NCBI GenBank assembly: GCA_020284085.1
Contig: JACEVL010000834.1
Span: 848,466-912,465, forward strand
DNA length: 64,000 nt
Reading direction: 5' to 3'
Source of the DNA: Aporrectodea caliginosa
Lineage: Eukaryota > Annelida > Clitellata > Crassiclitellata > Lumbricidae
Part shown: one piece after another, positions 35,912 to 47,439 of the stretch
Layout of the letters: every line of letters starts with the position of its first letter
Numbering within the stretch: position 1 is the stretch's first letter
Position numbers and translations under genes: made by a program
The notes under the pieces: generated by a model
What the model was told of the DNA's origin: nothing
What the model saw: only the letters and a program-made list of their open reading frames with translations
The model's database searches: none

Positions 35912-36590
35912 CACTCTATAACCTACTAAGCCATTCTATGACCTTCTAAGTCACGCTCTACGGGTTCGGCGTTGATAGGTGGGCACTGGGCATGTTGTCT
36001 ACGGATAGTAGGCCCTATAAAAGTAAGTCATCAGTCTAACGAGGTTAGCATGCAATCCGAATCCAGAAGACGACAATGGCATAGAAGTAGTGGCAGAATC
36101 GAAGTGTTCTGGAACTTAAGCTGCTGTAGGCCTATCCAAAAGTGATTATCTTCAAATTAAACATAATTAAACTGATACACTGTTGGTAATGGTAATTGCA
36201 AATTTATATAGCGCCTTTCTCATTAGCGCCATATTGTAGTGTGCAGTTAAGTGTATATTTCTGAACTTTGAGAGGAGCGCAATCTCAAATACAGTTGTAT
36301 TGTATTGTGCAAATTATAGAAACCAAGTAGATCTATATATGACCCAACGTCTCTTTGATGTCGTAAACCTTTATTTCTGCGTAAAGTACTTACCTACTCT
36401 TAAAGCAACAACAATCGATACAGTCGTCTAAATAAACCGGCGATAATAATTGATCTAGTAGCACGGTGATAGTCACCAGAGGCGCTGCCATTCTCTCCAC
36501 GTTGTAACTGATCCTTAATCATTATATAGTGGCGCTTGATAAACAAAGACTAACAGTACATCATTGGTTTGTATCGTCTGTTTTCCTTAG

Positions 36591-37263
36591 ATTTCTGGCG
36601 ACGTTTTACCCGCAGACGTCGAAGGTGACCCCGCGAACTGCGCTCATCGTCATCGCGATGTTGTGGACGATTCCTGGCGTACTCTTCGTTCCGTGGATCC
36701 TCGTCTATCGCCAGAAAGCCTTCGACATCGGCGGCCTGGACTACGTCGTCTGCCACGCCGAATGGACGAGCGAGGCTCAGTCCCTGACCTTCACCCTCGG
36801 AGTCGTCTTCTTCACATGTTACCTTCTGCCCTTGGTCTTCATCGGCATCTTCTACCTGATGATCGCAGTCCGCGTCTGGCGCAGGAACGTCCGGGGCATC
36901 TCTGGGTCACGCGCCGAGCGCAACATCCACCGGTCGAAGACACGGATTCTGCTGATGCTGGCCGTCGTGTTCGTCGTATTCGCTCTGTCCTGGCTGCCTC
37001 TCTACTGCATTAACCTCTGGGTCCTGATTGGACCGCCTCTGCTGGGCGACCAGCGACAGCTCATGAAGAACTACCTGATCCCGGTGGCTCAGTGGTTGGG
37101 TGCCTCGAACAGCTGCGTCAATCCGTTCATCTACTGCTGCTTCAGTCACCACTTTAGGAAGTCCTTTCTGGCCGTCATTACAACAATACGAAGACGCAGG
37201 TCGAGCACAGCACGGAGCGTCAGAGCCACGGACATCAAATCAACGAATGAACTGCCATTCTGA
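36591..37263 (+). CDS. class A GPCR, exon 3 (TM4-TM7, C-terminus)
   Basis: Starts after the acceptor TTTTCCTTAG in phase 2 and encodes residues 174-397 and the TGA stop. Visible landmarks are W199 (4.50), ECL2 Cys C228, P254 (5.50), TM6 FALSWLPLY (W308, P310), and TM7 NSCVNPFIYCCF with NPFIY at 351-355, then an amphipathic helix 8 (SHHFRKSF) and a short basic tail with Arg/Ser clusters. ICL3 is short, with a basic HRSKTR segment before TM6. The total of 397 residues is normal for peptide receptors. The family call (NPFF/SIFamide-like, beta group of rhodopsin receptors) rests on motif resemblance; orexin-like receptors are the main alternative. The two introns, 11.7 and 10.7 kb, are filled with mobile elements. 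Confidence 0.93.
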
Positions 37264-37288
37264 CGAACGACCGACTTTTCCGACTCTA

Positions 37289-37508
37289 CCATCACTTAAA
37301 GCGGTAAAACCACAATCGACGGTGAGCGACTCAGAATAACGCGACCATCACTTAAAGCGGTAAACCACAAGCGACGGTGAGCGACTCAGAATAACGCGAC
37401 CATCACTTAAAGCGGTAAAACCACAATCGACGGTGAGCGACTCAGAATAACGCGACCATCACTTAGAGCGGTAAACCACAAGCGACGGTGAGCGGCTCAG
37501 AATAGCGC
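37289..37508 (+). repeat. 55/56-bp tandem array in the GPCR 3' UTR
   Basis: Four consecutive units begin CCATCACTTARAGCGGTAAA and end GCGACTCAGAATAACGCGA. Units 1 and 3 share one variant (AAAACC...AATCG, 56 bp) and units 2 and 4 another (AAACC...AAGCG, about 55 bp), an ABAB higher-order pattern. The array starts 25 bp after the stop codon and would be in the mature mRNA if the polyadenylation site is near 37.8 kb. Confidence 0.92.
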
Positions 37509-37775
37509 AACGTTGTTGGCGTGTCAGCAATAGATAACTATAGAGAATAAGGAACAGCGTCTAGCGCTTCATCGACCGATTTATTTGTCTACTACGGGAC
37601 CAGCATCCTAATTAACCCATTAATAATAAACGTTATGTTAGAGAACCAAGGCAACTGTTCTTAAACACACCGAATGACCTCGATCGAAGTACTGTGCTAC
37701 AAGATCGATTATCGCCGTTTTATTTTGAGGACTATGTCGATTGTTGTTGCTTTGGGGGTAAGTACTTTATGAAGA

Positions 37776-37781
37776 AATAAA
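37776..37781 (+). promoter_or_regulatory. candidate polyadenylation signal of the GPCR gene
   Basis: AATAAA lies about 510 bp downstream of the GPCR stop codon and just before the mariner derivative at 37819. It is the nearest well-placed canonical hexamer seen on the + strand. Cleavage there is inferred. Confidence 0.45.
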
Positions 37782-37818
37782 GATTTACAACATCAAAAGA
37801 GACATTGGGTCATATATA

Positions 37819-38657
37819 CACTGTGTCCCGATGAAAAGTGGACCCCAAGAAAAGTGTCATAACTCGGTCAAAACTTTTAGCATTTGCCTGAAATTTTAAG
37901 AACAACAACAGTAGCCATATTACCACCAAATCGTAACGCCGTTTAAAAATGTTAGTGATTTTGTCAATTTTATGAACGTTTGAGATGGAGTACTGAAAAA
38001 AGTAAGTTTCCCAATATACAAGAGCCATAGGGAAGTGAAGTTCAGCTACAGCTGGTGTTCAAAATGTCCTCCTTGTACACGGACACACGACCGTAGACGT
38101 GGACGCCACTGTTTGATGGCCCTGTCGATGATCACGTGGTCAAACTTAATGCCAGCCCTTCAATCGACTCGACGTTTTCAACAGTGCGGCTCGTGCGCTT
38201 TTGGCCACTGCCAGGTTTTCAGTCCACTGTGCCTGTTTCATCGATCTTCTTCAACAGTTTATTTAAAGACGACAGACTCCAGTTTCTTTTCGGAAATTCT
38301 GTAACAAACCTTTTCGCTCCATAACCCTTTTCTAGCCGCAATACATTAATTAAAATTTTATCTTCTTTTGTAAACGCCATGCTTATTTATTGTTTACACC
38401 AAAACAAGTGACGTATTCCATCGATGATGACGTCGAGAGCGAGTGTAAGTAAGGACCTATGTTGGAAACTTTCAATTTTACCAACTATTTTTTAAGATTC
38501 AATTTTTTTGCTTTTGCTGCATCAATTTAAGTCATATTTTGCAGATTTATTCGAAAATGGTGTAGGATACTGCATATATAATTTTATTGCTTTTAGTTTA
38601 ACCTTCAAGCAGTTATTGACAAACGTTTAGGGGTCCACTTTTCATCGGGACACAGTG
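37819..38657 (-). mobile_element. Tc1/mariner-type deletion derivative (839 bp)
   Basis: Perfect 28-bp inverted ends starting CACTGTGTCCCGATGAAAAG, with TA duplications at 37817-37818 and 38658-38659. It carries a minus-strand remnant with the transposase DNA-binding region joined to the last residues of the C-terminus, so most of the catalytic domain has been deleted. It lies about 40 bp behind the candidate poly(A) signal of the GPCR gene. Confidence 0.93.
38046..38380 (-). pseudogene. transposase remnant: helix-turn-helix N-terminus fused to the C-terminal tail
   Basis: From an ATG at 38380 the minus strand reads MAFTKEDKILINVLRLEKGY, GAKRFVTEFPKRNWSLSSLN, KLLKKIDETGTVD, one TGA stop, then KPGSGQKRTSRTVENVESIE. 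This is the paired-type DNA-binding region and the GRKR-like hook of IS630/Tc1/mariner transposases. After a frame change come VIIDRAIKQWRPRLRSCVRV and QGGHFEHQL-stop, the family's C-terminus (compare GGHFEHLM at 27809). All three catalytic Asp residues are missing. It is a pseudogene, though the DNA-binding part is broken by only one stop. Confidence 0.85.
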
Positions 38658-38896
38658 TAGTTGGTTGCTATATGGTTCCATATAGGAGTTTCGCAAAAAA
38701 TAACCCCCCGAACAATAATAATCCATTGAACTTTACAAATTTCATTTCACTTCACCCAGTAACCGTGTTGTGGCTTGTCAACCTGATTTATATTAAACGA
38801 ATATAACTCTATAATTGGCACAGTACAATACAACTGTATTTGATATTGCCCTTCTTCCAAAGTTCAGATGTGCACACGACCATATAATAGCTCATC

Positions 38897-40412
<1,516 letters not shown>

Positions 40413-40427
40413 TTTCTGACACATTTG

Positions 40428-40720
40428 CAAAGTCACATCTGGCAACAACATCGACCGAAGCGGGTGAGGCCGCAAACCGGGCAGCCGCCGCCAAGACATT
40501 AAAATACGCCACAATCACCAGAACGCATGCTTTTGTGGCGGTTGCATTGGAGTCCAGCGGTTCCTGGAGTTCTGAAGGACTGAATTTTGTGCTTGATTTG
40601 GGACGAAGGATGACCGATGCAACCCATGACACGCAAGAGACAAGCTACCTTTTCCAAAGACTCTCGGTAGCTCTCCAACGCGGAAACGCCATCTGCTTTT
40701 CGTCGACATTACCATGCTAG
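40428..40720 (+). pseudogene. retroelement C-terminal fragment
   Basis: The frame reads AAAAKTLKYATITRTHAFVA, VALESSGSWSSEGLNFVLDL, GRRMTDATHDTQETSYLFQR and LSVALQRGNAICF, then stops. This Lys-Tyr...Glu-Thr/Ser-x-Gly-x-Trp...QR(L/I)S(V/L)A(I/V)QRGNA pattern is, as far as I recall, the C-terminal end of reverse-transcriptase polyproteins common in invertebrate genomes. An (AAT)n array directly follows at 40729, as a simple-repeat tail would. It lies between the two copies of the 1.5-kb duplication. No RT core is present. Confidence 0.6.
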
Positions 40721-40727
40721 ATTGTTC

Positions 40728-40860
<133 letters not shown>

Positions 40861-41715
40861 ATTAATTAATTAATTTATTTATTTATTTATTAATGCTTAA
40901 TTAATATTTAAGTCCCTGAGGGATCCTGTGTACATATCTAAAATGAATGAATGAATATATATATATATATATATATATCACAGGGAAATAACAGCAAAAC
41001 AATGCAAAAATAATACGAGAGAACATTGGTGGCGCTCATCAATTGTAAGTGTAGGACTTGCCCAAAGTCCCTACACAGTAACTGGCTCGGGCGAGGCTCG
41101 AACCCGTACGCTCATCGTTACAGGCAGAGCGCTCTAACAAAACTTCCAATTTAGTGACTGAAGGTGACTCAAACATGCAGGTTTTGTCATGAATTTATGG
41201 GTTACGGGCAAACATAATATTTCACGCGGAAATTAAGCATAAACACTTCCTTTGCACGGATTCCACGCATTGTGTATTGATTGTTTTCGTCTTGATGTTT
41301 AACTGCTTGATAAGCAAAACATGGGTTCAAATGATTCGGATTAATCTTCGCCTTTTAAGTGAGTAGCCTTCGTTTACACCTGAGCAGCACACGTATACAT
41401 AGATAGAAGAACATGAATGGAAATGTGCACAAATGGGGAATAGCACCGTAACAGAAAGTCGAATATAATTTAGAAAACAAGATCTCTTGTCTTTGCTTTG
41501 AGGGCCGCAGCCTTGTCGTTACCTTGGTCTTGATTTCTTAACTGCACCTGCAGTCAAGCACAAGACCGCACGAATAAAACGACATCTTGGAATGACTGTT
41601 CAGATCCTGTTGTATGGTATTAAGCCTCTAACTCACTGTTTCATGTATGGAAACTTATACACAGACCAGCTGAGGCCAGGTCATCGGGTGCAAACTGAGT
41701 CAATGCAATTCCGAC

Positions 41716-41892
41716 AGTGGCGTAACGGAGGGGGCAGAGAGGCAACCACCCCGGACGCAGCACATTGGGGCGCAAAATTAGCTCTTAGTGATACACAGTA
41801 CTATGACAAGAACGATTAAAAGTTAAAAAAATTGAAAGTGGCGCAGCAATCTACTCTTGCCCCGGGCGCTGAAACCATTCGTTACGCCACTG
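41716..41892. mobile_element. hAT-like MITE (177 bp)
   Basis: Inverted ends CAGTGGCGTAACG and CGTTACGCCACTG with a perfect 8-bp duplication AATTCCGA (41708-41715, 41893-41900). Copy 1 of the duplication reads straight through the equivalent position (ATGCAATTTCAATGATC) without it. Confidence 0.93.
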
Positions 41893-42501
41893 AATTCCGA
41901 TGATCATCCTAAAAATCATACATAGTTTTCAAGTAAATAAATGGGTTCTCTGTATGTCAGACGGGAAGGCTTACGTGCCTCTGCCTATGATCGCATTAGC
42001 TTAATAATTATTTTTGAATTGTGTAATGCGTGAAGTAGTGAATGAAGTATTCGTGAACCTCGCTGGAAAGAATCTGTTCCATGTACACTAGATTTTGAAT
42101 CATTTCACGAGTGCAATTTGTATTGATAACTGGATAAAGTTATCCCTCAGTGGAACAGGTACAGAACATCAGCATCTTCGGTGCATTTTCCCATTCATTA
42201 GTCCTCTGCCTATAGGTCTTTCCATCGACCGAGTTAACCCATAAATCTCGCCATGAACATTGCACCCAACTGAATTGACGAGTAGGTTTTCACGAAGTCC
42301 TTCAATAAATGAACCGATAAATGGAACCGACTTTTTGCAACGTCTTGTTTAAGATTAAGTTTGGTGAAGCAGGATGAAATACGTGCTACATTGGTGGGCA
42401 GCTATTCGTCTTTCTGTTCGCTCGCGTGGAAACAGCGTAGAAAAGATAAGCAAGCAAAAGTTGCACGAAGTGCCATAGTTTTTAAATGGTAGGCTACAGT
42501 C

Positions 42502-42686
<185 letters not shown>

Positions 42687-43205
42687 TCAAGTCCCTGAGG
42701 GATCCTGTATACCTCGGATCAAAAATTGATAATGATAATAGCCATCACGAATTTCTGTAATTCTGAGGGATCATATATATGTACCTCGGGGAATTAATAG
42801 CAATAATAATTTCAAAAGCTTACGAGAATAAAAAGAAGAAGAAGAATTTTCAAGGAACATGAGAGATCAATCCGCCTTGGTCATAAGAAATAAAAACGAT
42901 CAAAGGCTTTGCATTGCGCTGTTCTTAATTAAACGTTTGATGCTTAGTGTCGATGGACTCTACGGTCGTTTAATGAGTTCGCTGGTCTTGCTTGACCTGT
43001 CATTCAGTTGTCATCTGTCATTTTCATCGGGCTATGGTAAACCTTAGATTTGCTGCTGGACTGCGGTGAATAACGATGAGCAGGTAGCATTGAGTGCTGA
43101 CGTAATTTACTTTCACAGTAGGTCCTTTTTCCTTTATAACAGCCGGACCGTTTATCATCTGCTGATAACATCGGCATATTCATGACTTTAAAGCATTGCA
43201 TGCCT

Positions 43206-43568
43206 GTATCACGAAATAGAGTATCCGTCCTAAGACTATCCGGGGATGTATGAATTTACCCCCGGCCCCCCCCCCGGATGGAATAAACCGGTTTAGAGTA
43301 TCCGGGGATAAACCATTCTATCCCCCATCGTCATACGCGTCACGATAGCCTCGACGAAAATCCAGTCAAAATCAACCAAAACGAAGTAAATTAATTTCAG
43401 GTCGACGTACAAACTAAAGATACGCAATTTAAAATATTTTATGTGTACAATAAATCTAAACAGTACGAGTGAATACACTTAGAAACCGCCAAAAATGCTA
43501 ACTAAACCGAATACTCCATTTCGCTAAGGGGGATACTCATGTATGGGGGATACTCTATTTCGTGACAC
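43206..43568. mobile_element. terminal-inverted-repeat element (363 bp), unclassified
   Basis: Ends GTATCACGAAATAGAGTATC and the complement of GTGTCACGAAATAGAGTATC are inverted over about 20 bp with one mismatch. No clear target duplication was found. The interior contains further GAGTATCCGGGGATAAACC words and no transposase. Non-autonomous DNA transposon is the best call. Confidence 0.7.
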
Positions 43569-44152
43569 CATCCCCTCAGTCTGCATGCTTGTCTGCAGTC
43601 TGTGTGTCTGTCTGTGTGTCTGTTTATGCGTGTGTCTACTTCTTTCTGAGGTTTGTAGGTGATCGGTCATTTATCAAAAGCCTTGTTTTACCATAGATCT
43701 CGGACGAGTGGCCGTGCTTTTGAAAGGTCTTGAGACCGAAGCGGAAAGGCGAAATCAGTAGAAGCCGTCTAGTAACTGGGGCAATCATTCCTTGCGTCAA
43801 ATGGCTCGACCGACAATTCTCACTCAATATTTCAAATGACGTACAAGGCTTGGAGACGAGAACATGCCGAGGTGAAGGGCAAACGGCATTGACCATGATA
43901 AACGTAGCAATCAATGCAGTGCAACCTACATCAAGTCTTAGCGTTCTGAAGACAACCCTACTCAGTAATATATGGGTAGATGTACGTGTTATATAGGCTA
44001 TACATAGGCCAACTCAGAGAGGATATCTCATATGAAGCACCATCATATAAACCTAATAATGTATGGGTCTATTGACATATGCTCACTCTTAAAGATAATT
44101 TATATCGGCACAATCATGTTTCTGTACTAACATAATGCAAACCTCTTTTATC

Positions 44153-44325
<173 letters not shown>

Positions 44326-44333
44326 ATTAAATT

Positions 44334-44435
44334 TGTAACGCACGGTCACCGAAATGTGAATCTGAGGCGCGGGTAGTTAGACGCCAGGAGAAGATGCAGT
44401 TAGATATCCAAGTGCTTGAAAGCCGAGGAGAAATA
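44334..44435. repeat. dispersed repeat R2, copy 2
   Basis: Matches 14720-14830 (GTGAATCTGAGGCGCGG, AGAAGATGCA, GAAAGCCGAGGAGA) and has the same adjoining (ATT)n array. Confidence 0.65.
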
Positions 44436-44649
44436 GGTTTGACAAAGAGAAATGCCATTCTTATAGGCCTGCCTATAAATTCTTGTCACATAAGCGTGAT
44501 CATATAGGCCTATAGTTTAATAGGCTTATTCATGTAAGCCTATTGTTATTTTAATATACATAGTCATATAATATTGGTGTAGAATCGTACAGATTCACTC
44601 TGTCTGTACCACAAAGTCATCCTTTAACTAGACCTAATCAATAGACTTA

Positions 44650-44756
44650 TACGTGTAATGTAATGTAATGAGTAATTTATATAGCGCCGCTCACAGCCGA
44701 GGCCATGCAGTAGCGCTCCAAGTGCGAGAACTCCGAGAGAAGAAATAGGTTTTAAG

Positions 44757-44787
<31 letters not shown>

Positions 44788-44880
44788 AGACAATGATCCG
44801 GAAAGGAAGGTCGCATGCAAATTGAAGGAAAGGGCATTCCATAACAAACAAAGAACAAATACCATGCGAAAGATTTTTCC
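44650..44880 (-). mobile_element. retroelement 3' end with (TTACA)n tail
   Basis: On the minus strand the segment ends CTCGGCTGTGAGCGGCGCTA, TATAAATTACTC then TTACATTACATTACA, the same tail type as the LINE and SINE 3' ends here. A (GA)n run of 28 bp (44757-44784) lies inside. No coding remnant could be assigned confidently. Confidence 0.55.
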
Positions 44881-44882
44881 AG

Positions 44883-45065
44883 TTGGCTGACAGAAGCGGA
44901 TTACGGGGACACCGATTTAAGATCTTCAGGAAGTCCGAAGGCACCACCAAGCAACGATTCTTCAGCAGCAGAGTAGTGAGTGCCTGGAATGATTTGAACG
45001 ATGAAACTGTTTCAGTGGAGACACTCGACAGCTTCAAGGCCAGACTCGGACAGATAGGATACTAG
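44883..45065 (+). pseudogene. LINE C-terminal fragment
   Basis: Reads SGLRGHRFKIFRKSEGTTKQ, RFFSSRVVSAWNDLNDETVS, VETLDSFKARLGQIGY-stop. This RGH...K...FF..RVV..WN.L...V....L..FK..L pattern is the conserved C-terminal end of non-LTR reverse transcriptases. The RT core is absent. A shorter relative lies at 15505-15609. Confidence 0.8.
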
Positions 45066-45112
45066 TGACATGTAAATTTTAGTGCTGGTTCTCACACAGA
45101 TGCTAGTAATTG

Positions 45113-45300
45113 TAATCGTAATCGTAATCTCCAAACTTCTAAAGCGCCACTCAAAAGCCAAGCGCAGGGCACCAGCTTATTCACGAGCGCTGCGTCTAAT
45201 CAGAGGGTTGTCCAAAAGAGTAGTCCGAGGGAGGTCCGAGTCCGGTTTCCAGGGGATCAGAGATGGCACAGCAGATGTTAAGGCGGGTGTCTTTTAGGTC
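45113..45300. repeat. dispersed repeat B, copy 2
   Basis: Contains GTAATCGTAATCGTAATC, CTAAAGCGCCACTC, GGGCACCAGCTTATTCACGA and GCGCTGCGTC followed by a GAGTCCGGTTTCC block. Related to 22540-22630 and 46430-46560. Confidence 0.7.
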
Positions 45301-45359
45301 GAGGATTGGAAGGTACAGGATCAGATGAGTCAGGATAATTCTTTCTTACATTTCTGTCT

Positions 45360-45480
45360 TGAAAGGGATACCTGTGATAAGAAACAAGGATACAAATATA
45401 AGACGATCAAAAGTCATTTTAAGGACAAAAACGTCAATTTCATACCATGATTTTTCTCTAAGATTGACCTTTTTGTCCTT
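45360..45480. mobile_element. fragment related to the foldback element at 7256
   Basis: GATACCTGTGATAAGAAACA, AGGATACAAATATAAGACGA and TTTTAAGGACAAAAACGTCA match 7685-7760 of the foldback element. An inverted TTGACCTTTTTGTCCTTAAA follows at 45464-45483. Confidence 0.75.
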
Positions 45481-45630
45481 AAAATGAAATTGACCACTTC
45501 AAAATGTAAGCCATACGTGACGTTATAGGGCACATGAGATAATTTGATGGTTATGAATAGAATATTGTTGAATTCAGATGCAGTTTTAAAATATATTAAC
45601 GTTGTGATTGTAATCGTAAATGCTAGTCTT
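45481..45630. repeat. 150-bp duplication, copy 1
   Basis: Shares TTCAAAATGTAAGCCATACG, TGACGTTATAGGGCAC and AATAGAATATTGTTGAATTC with 46280-46435, in the same order. Confidence 0.85.
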
Positions 45631-45647
45631 CTGAACCACCGTAAACC

Positions 45648-45762
<115 letters not shown>

Positions 45763-46279
45763 TAAAGAGGCCCAATGATGGCAAAGAGAGACAGATAGCG
45801 TAGTATGAAAAAAATATAAAAAATAATGTCTATTTATTTGAGAATGGGTGCCTAGTTGAGAATGCCTCTTTGGTTAATTCATTGGCTTACTCAAGTGCAA
45901 TCAGGTCCAAACTTAAACGAAGAGACAGACAAACAAAGTGAGAAGAATTGCAGGCACCACCACAGAGAAGACAAATGAAACAATCAATTGGTCTGACCTC
46001 AGCCAAGATGCAGTTCATTCAACTGCAGCAGAAAAGCTCGAGAGATTAGTCCTCGAAGTAAAGATGCATTGACGATCGTGATTCTAAGAGGAAGCCGACA
46101 ATGAGTTACATATACGTATCTCTAGTGCATCTACATACGCCCGAACTAAGTTACTCCTCTCTAGGTACTTAACGATTAGATTGTAGATAATTATAATAAT
46201 TATTGACCTGCAAGACCACATGGGGTTACTTCAATTCAATTCAATTCAAAGTCACCACAGGCATTACACGGTTGGTTCT

Positions 46280-46435
46280 CAAAATGAAATCGACCATTTC
46301 AAAATGTAAGCCATACGTGACGTTATAGGGCACGTGAGATAATTTGATGGTCAATGAATAGAATATTGTTGAATTCACTGATGCAGTTTTAAATCATACT
46401 GTAGGTTACATAGCGTCGTGATTGTAATCGTAAAA
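46280..46435. repeat. 150-bp duplication, copy 2
   Basis: Direct duplicate of 45481-45630 lying next to repeat B copy 3. Confidence 0.85.
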
Positions 46436-46436
46436 T

Positions 46437-46565
46437 CTAAATTTCTAAAGCGTTACTCTAAAGCAAGGCGCAAGGCACCAACTTATTCACGAGCGCTGTT
46501 ATATAGGTCGATGGTTATATCAGAGTGGTTAGCAGAGATCGATAACTAGTGGAGGTTCGAGTCCG
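46437..46565. repeat. dispersed repeat B, copy 3
   Basis: Contains TTTCTAAAGCGTTACTC, AAGGCACCAACTTATTCACG and a tRNA-like box B word GGAGGTTCGAGTCC at 46550. A box A-like TCAGAGTGGTTAGCAG lies about 30 bp before it, so a tRNA-derived SINE is possible. Confidence 0.6.
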
Positions 46566-46577
46566 ATTACTAAAGAG

Positions 46578-46657
<80 letters not shown>

Positions 46658-46880
46658 GAGAGAGGAGGAGAGAGAGAGTAGAGGTAGAGGAGAGACCAGA
46701 GAGAGGGGTATGAGAGATCAGAGAGAGGGTTAGAGGAGACACCAGAGAGAGGAGGTAGAGGAGAGACCAGAGAGAGGAGGTAGTGGAGAGACCAGAAAAA
46801 AGGGGTAGAGGAGAGACAAAAGACAAGGGCTAGTGGAGAGAGACCAGATAGAGGAGGTAGTGGAGAGACTATAGATGTAA
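46578..46880. repeat. (GA)n and GA-rich minisatellite
   Basis: Two GA runs (46580-46651), then irregular 17-25 bp units of the type GGTAGAGGAGAGACCAGAGA to about 46880. Confidence 0.92.
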
Positions 46881-47179
46881 GGAGGTAAAGGATGTGAAGC
46901 GTCTATAGTCGCTGCTGACGAAAATACAACTCTGGTCCATAGACAGTTATACACGTGACCAGACTGCTAACTTCAGTGCTAAGGTAGGCCTATCTGCTTA
47001 AAAAAGGTTTTCGTCCATGGTTGAACCTTGATAACTCAAAGATATTGACGAGTCGTTGTCAAACCAAGTATATGGGTATCATAAGTAGCCTATATGGGCA
47101 TCATTGATTGCTATGATAATCATAGCGTCTTGTTGCCACTCGGTGGGCCTTCGAACTAGCCGAAAACAAACCAGCCCGA

Positions 47180-47430
47180 TAGCGCATTGAATAACATCTG
47201 GCGTAGAGAGCGAGAGGTACCGAGTTCGAGTCCCGTAGGGCGGATATGCTTTGTAGGCTGCTATTAGCGCCGTGTATTGCAGGCTGTCTGTTCCTGTTAG
47301 TAGTTAAGATTTATGTCTTCTGTCATTTATGTTCTTGTGAATTGTTTCAATTGCATAATTGTACACTGTAACCGGTTGCGGTTTGTCAACCGGATTGTTT
47401 GAATAAACGAAAATATTATCAGTTCTGACT
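47180..47430 (+). mobile_element. possible tRNA-derived SINE-D
   Basis: A box B word GAGTTCGAGTCCC (47229) follows GATAGCGCATTGAATAAC, a weak box A. About 170 bp further on is GGTTTGTCAACCGGATTGTT then AATAAACGAAAATATT, a tail shared with the LINE 3' ends. Classification is tentative. Confidence 0.45.
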
Positions 47431-47439
47431 GGTCTTAAC

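Noticed and set aside
36550..37339. Other-frame ORFs over GPCR exon 3
   Set aside because: Shadow frames of a GC-rich coding exon.
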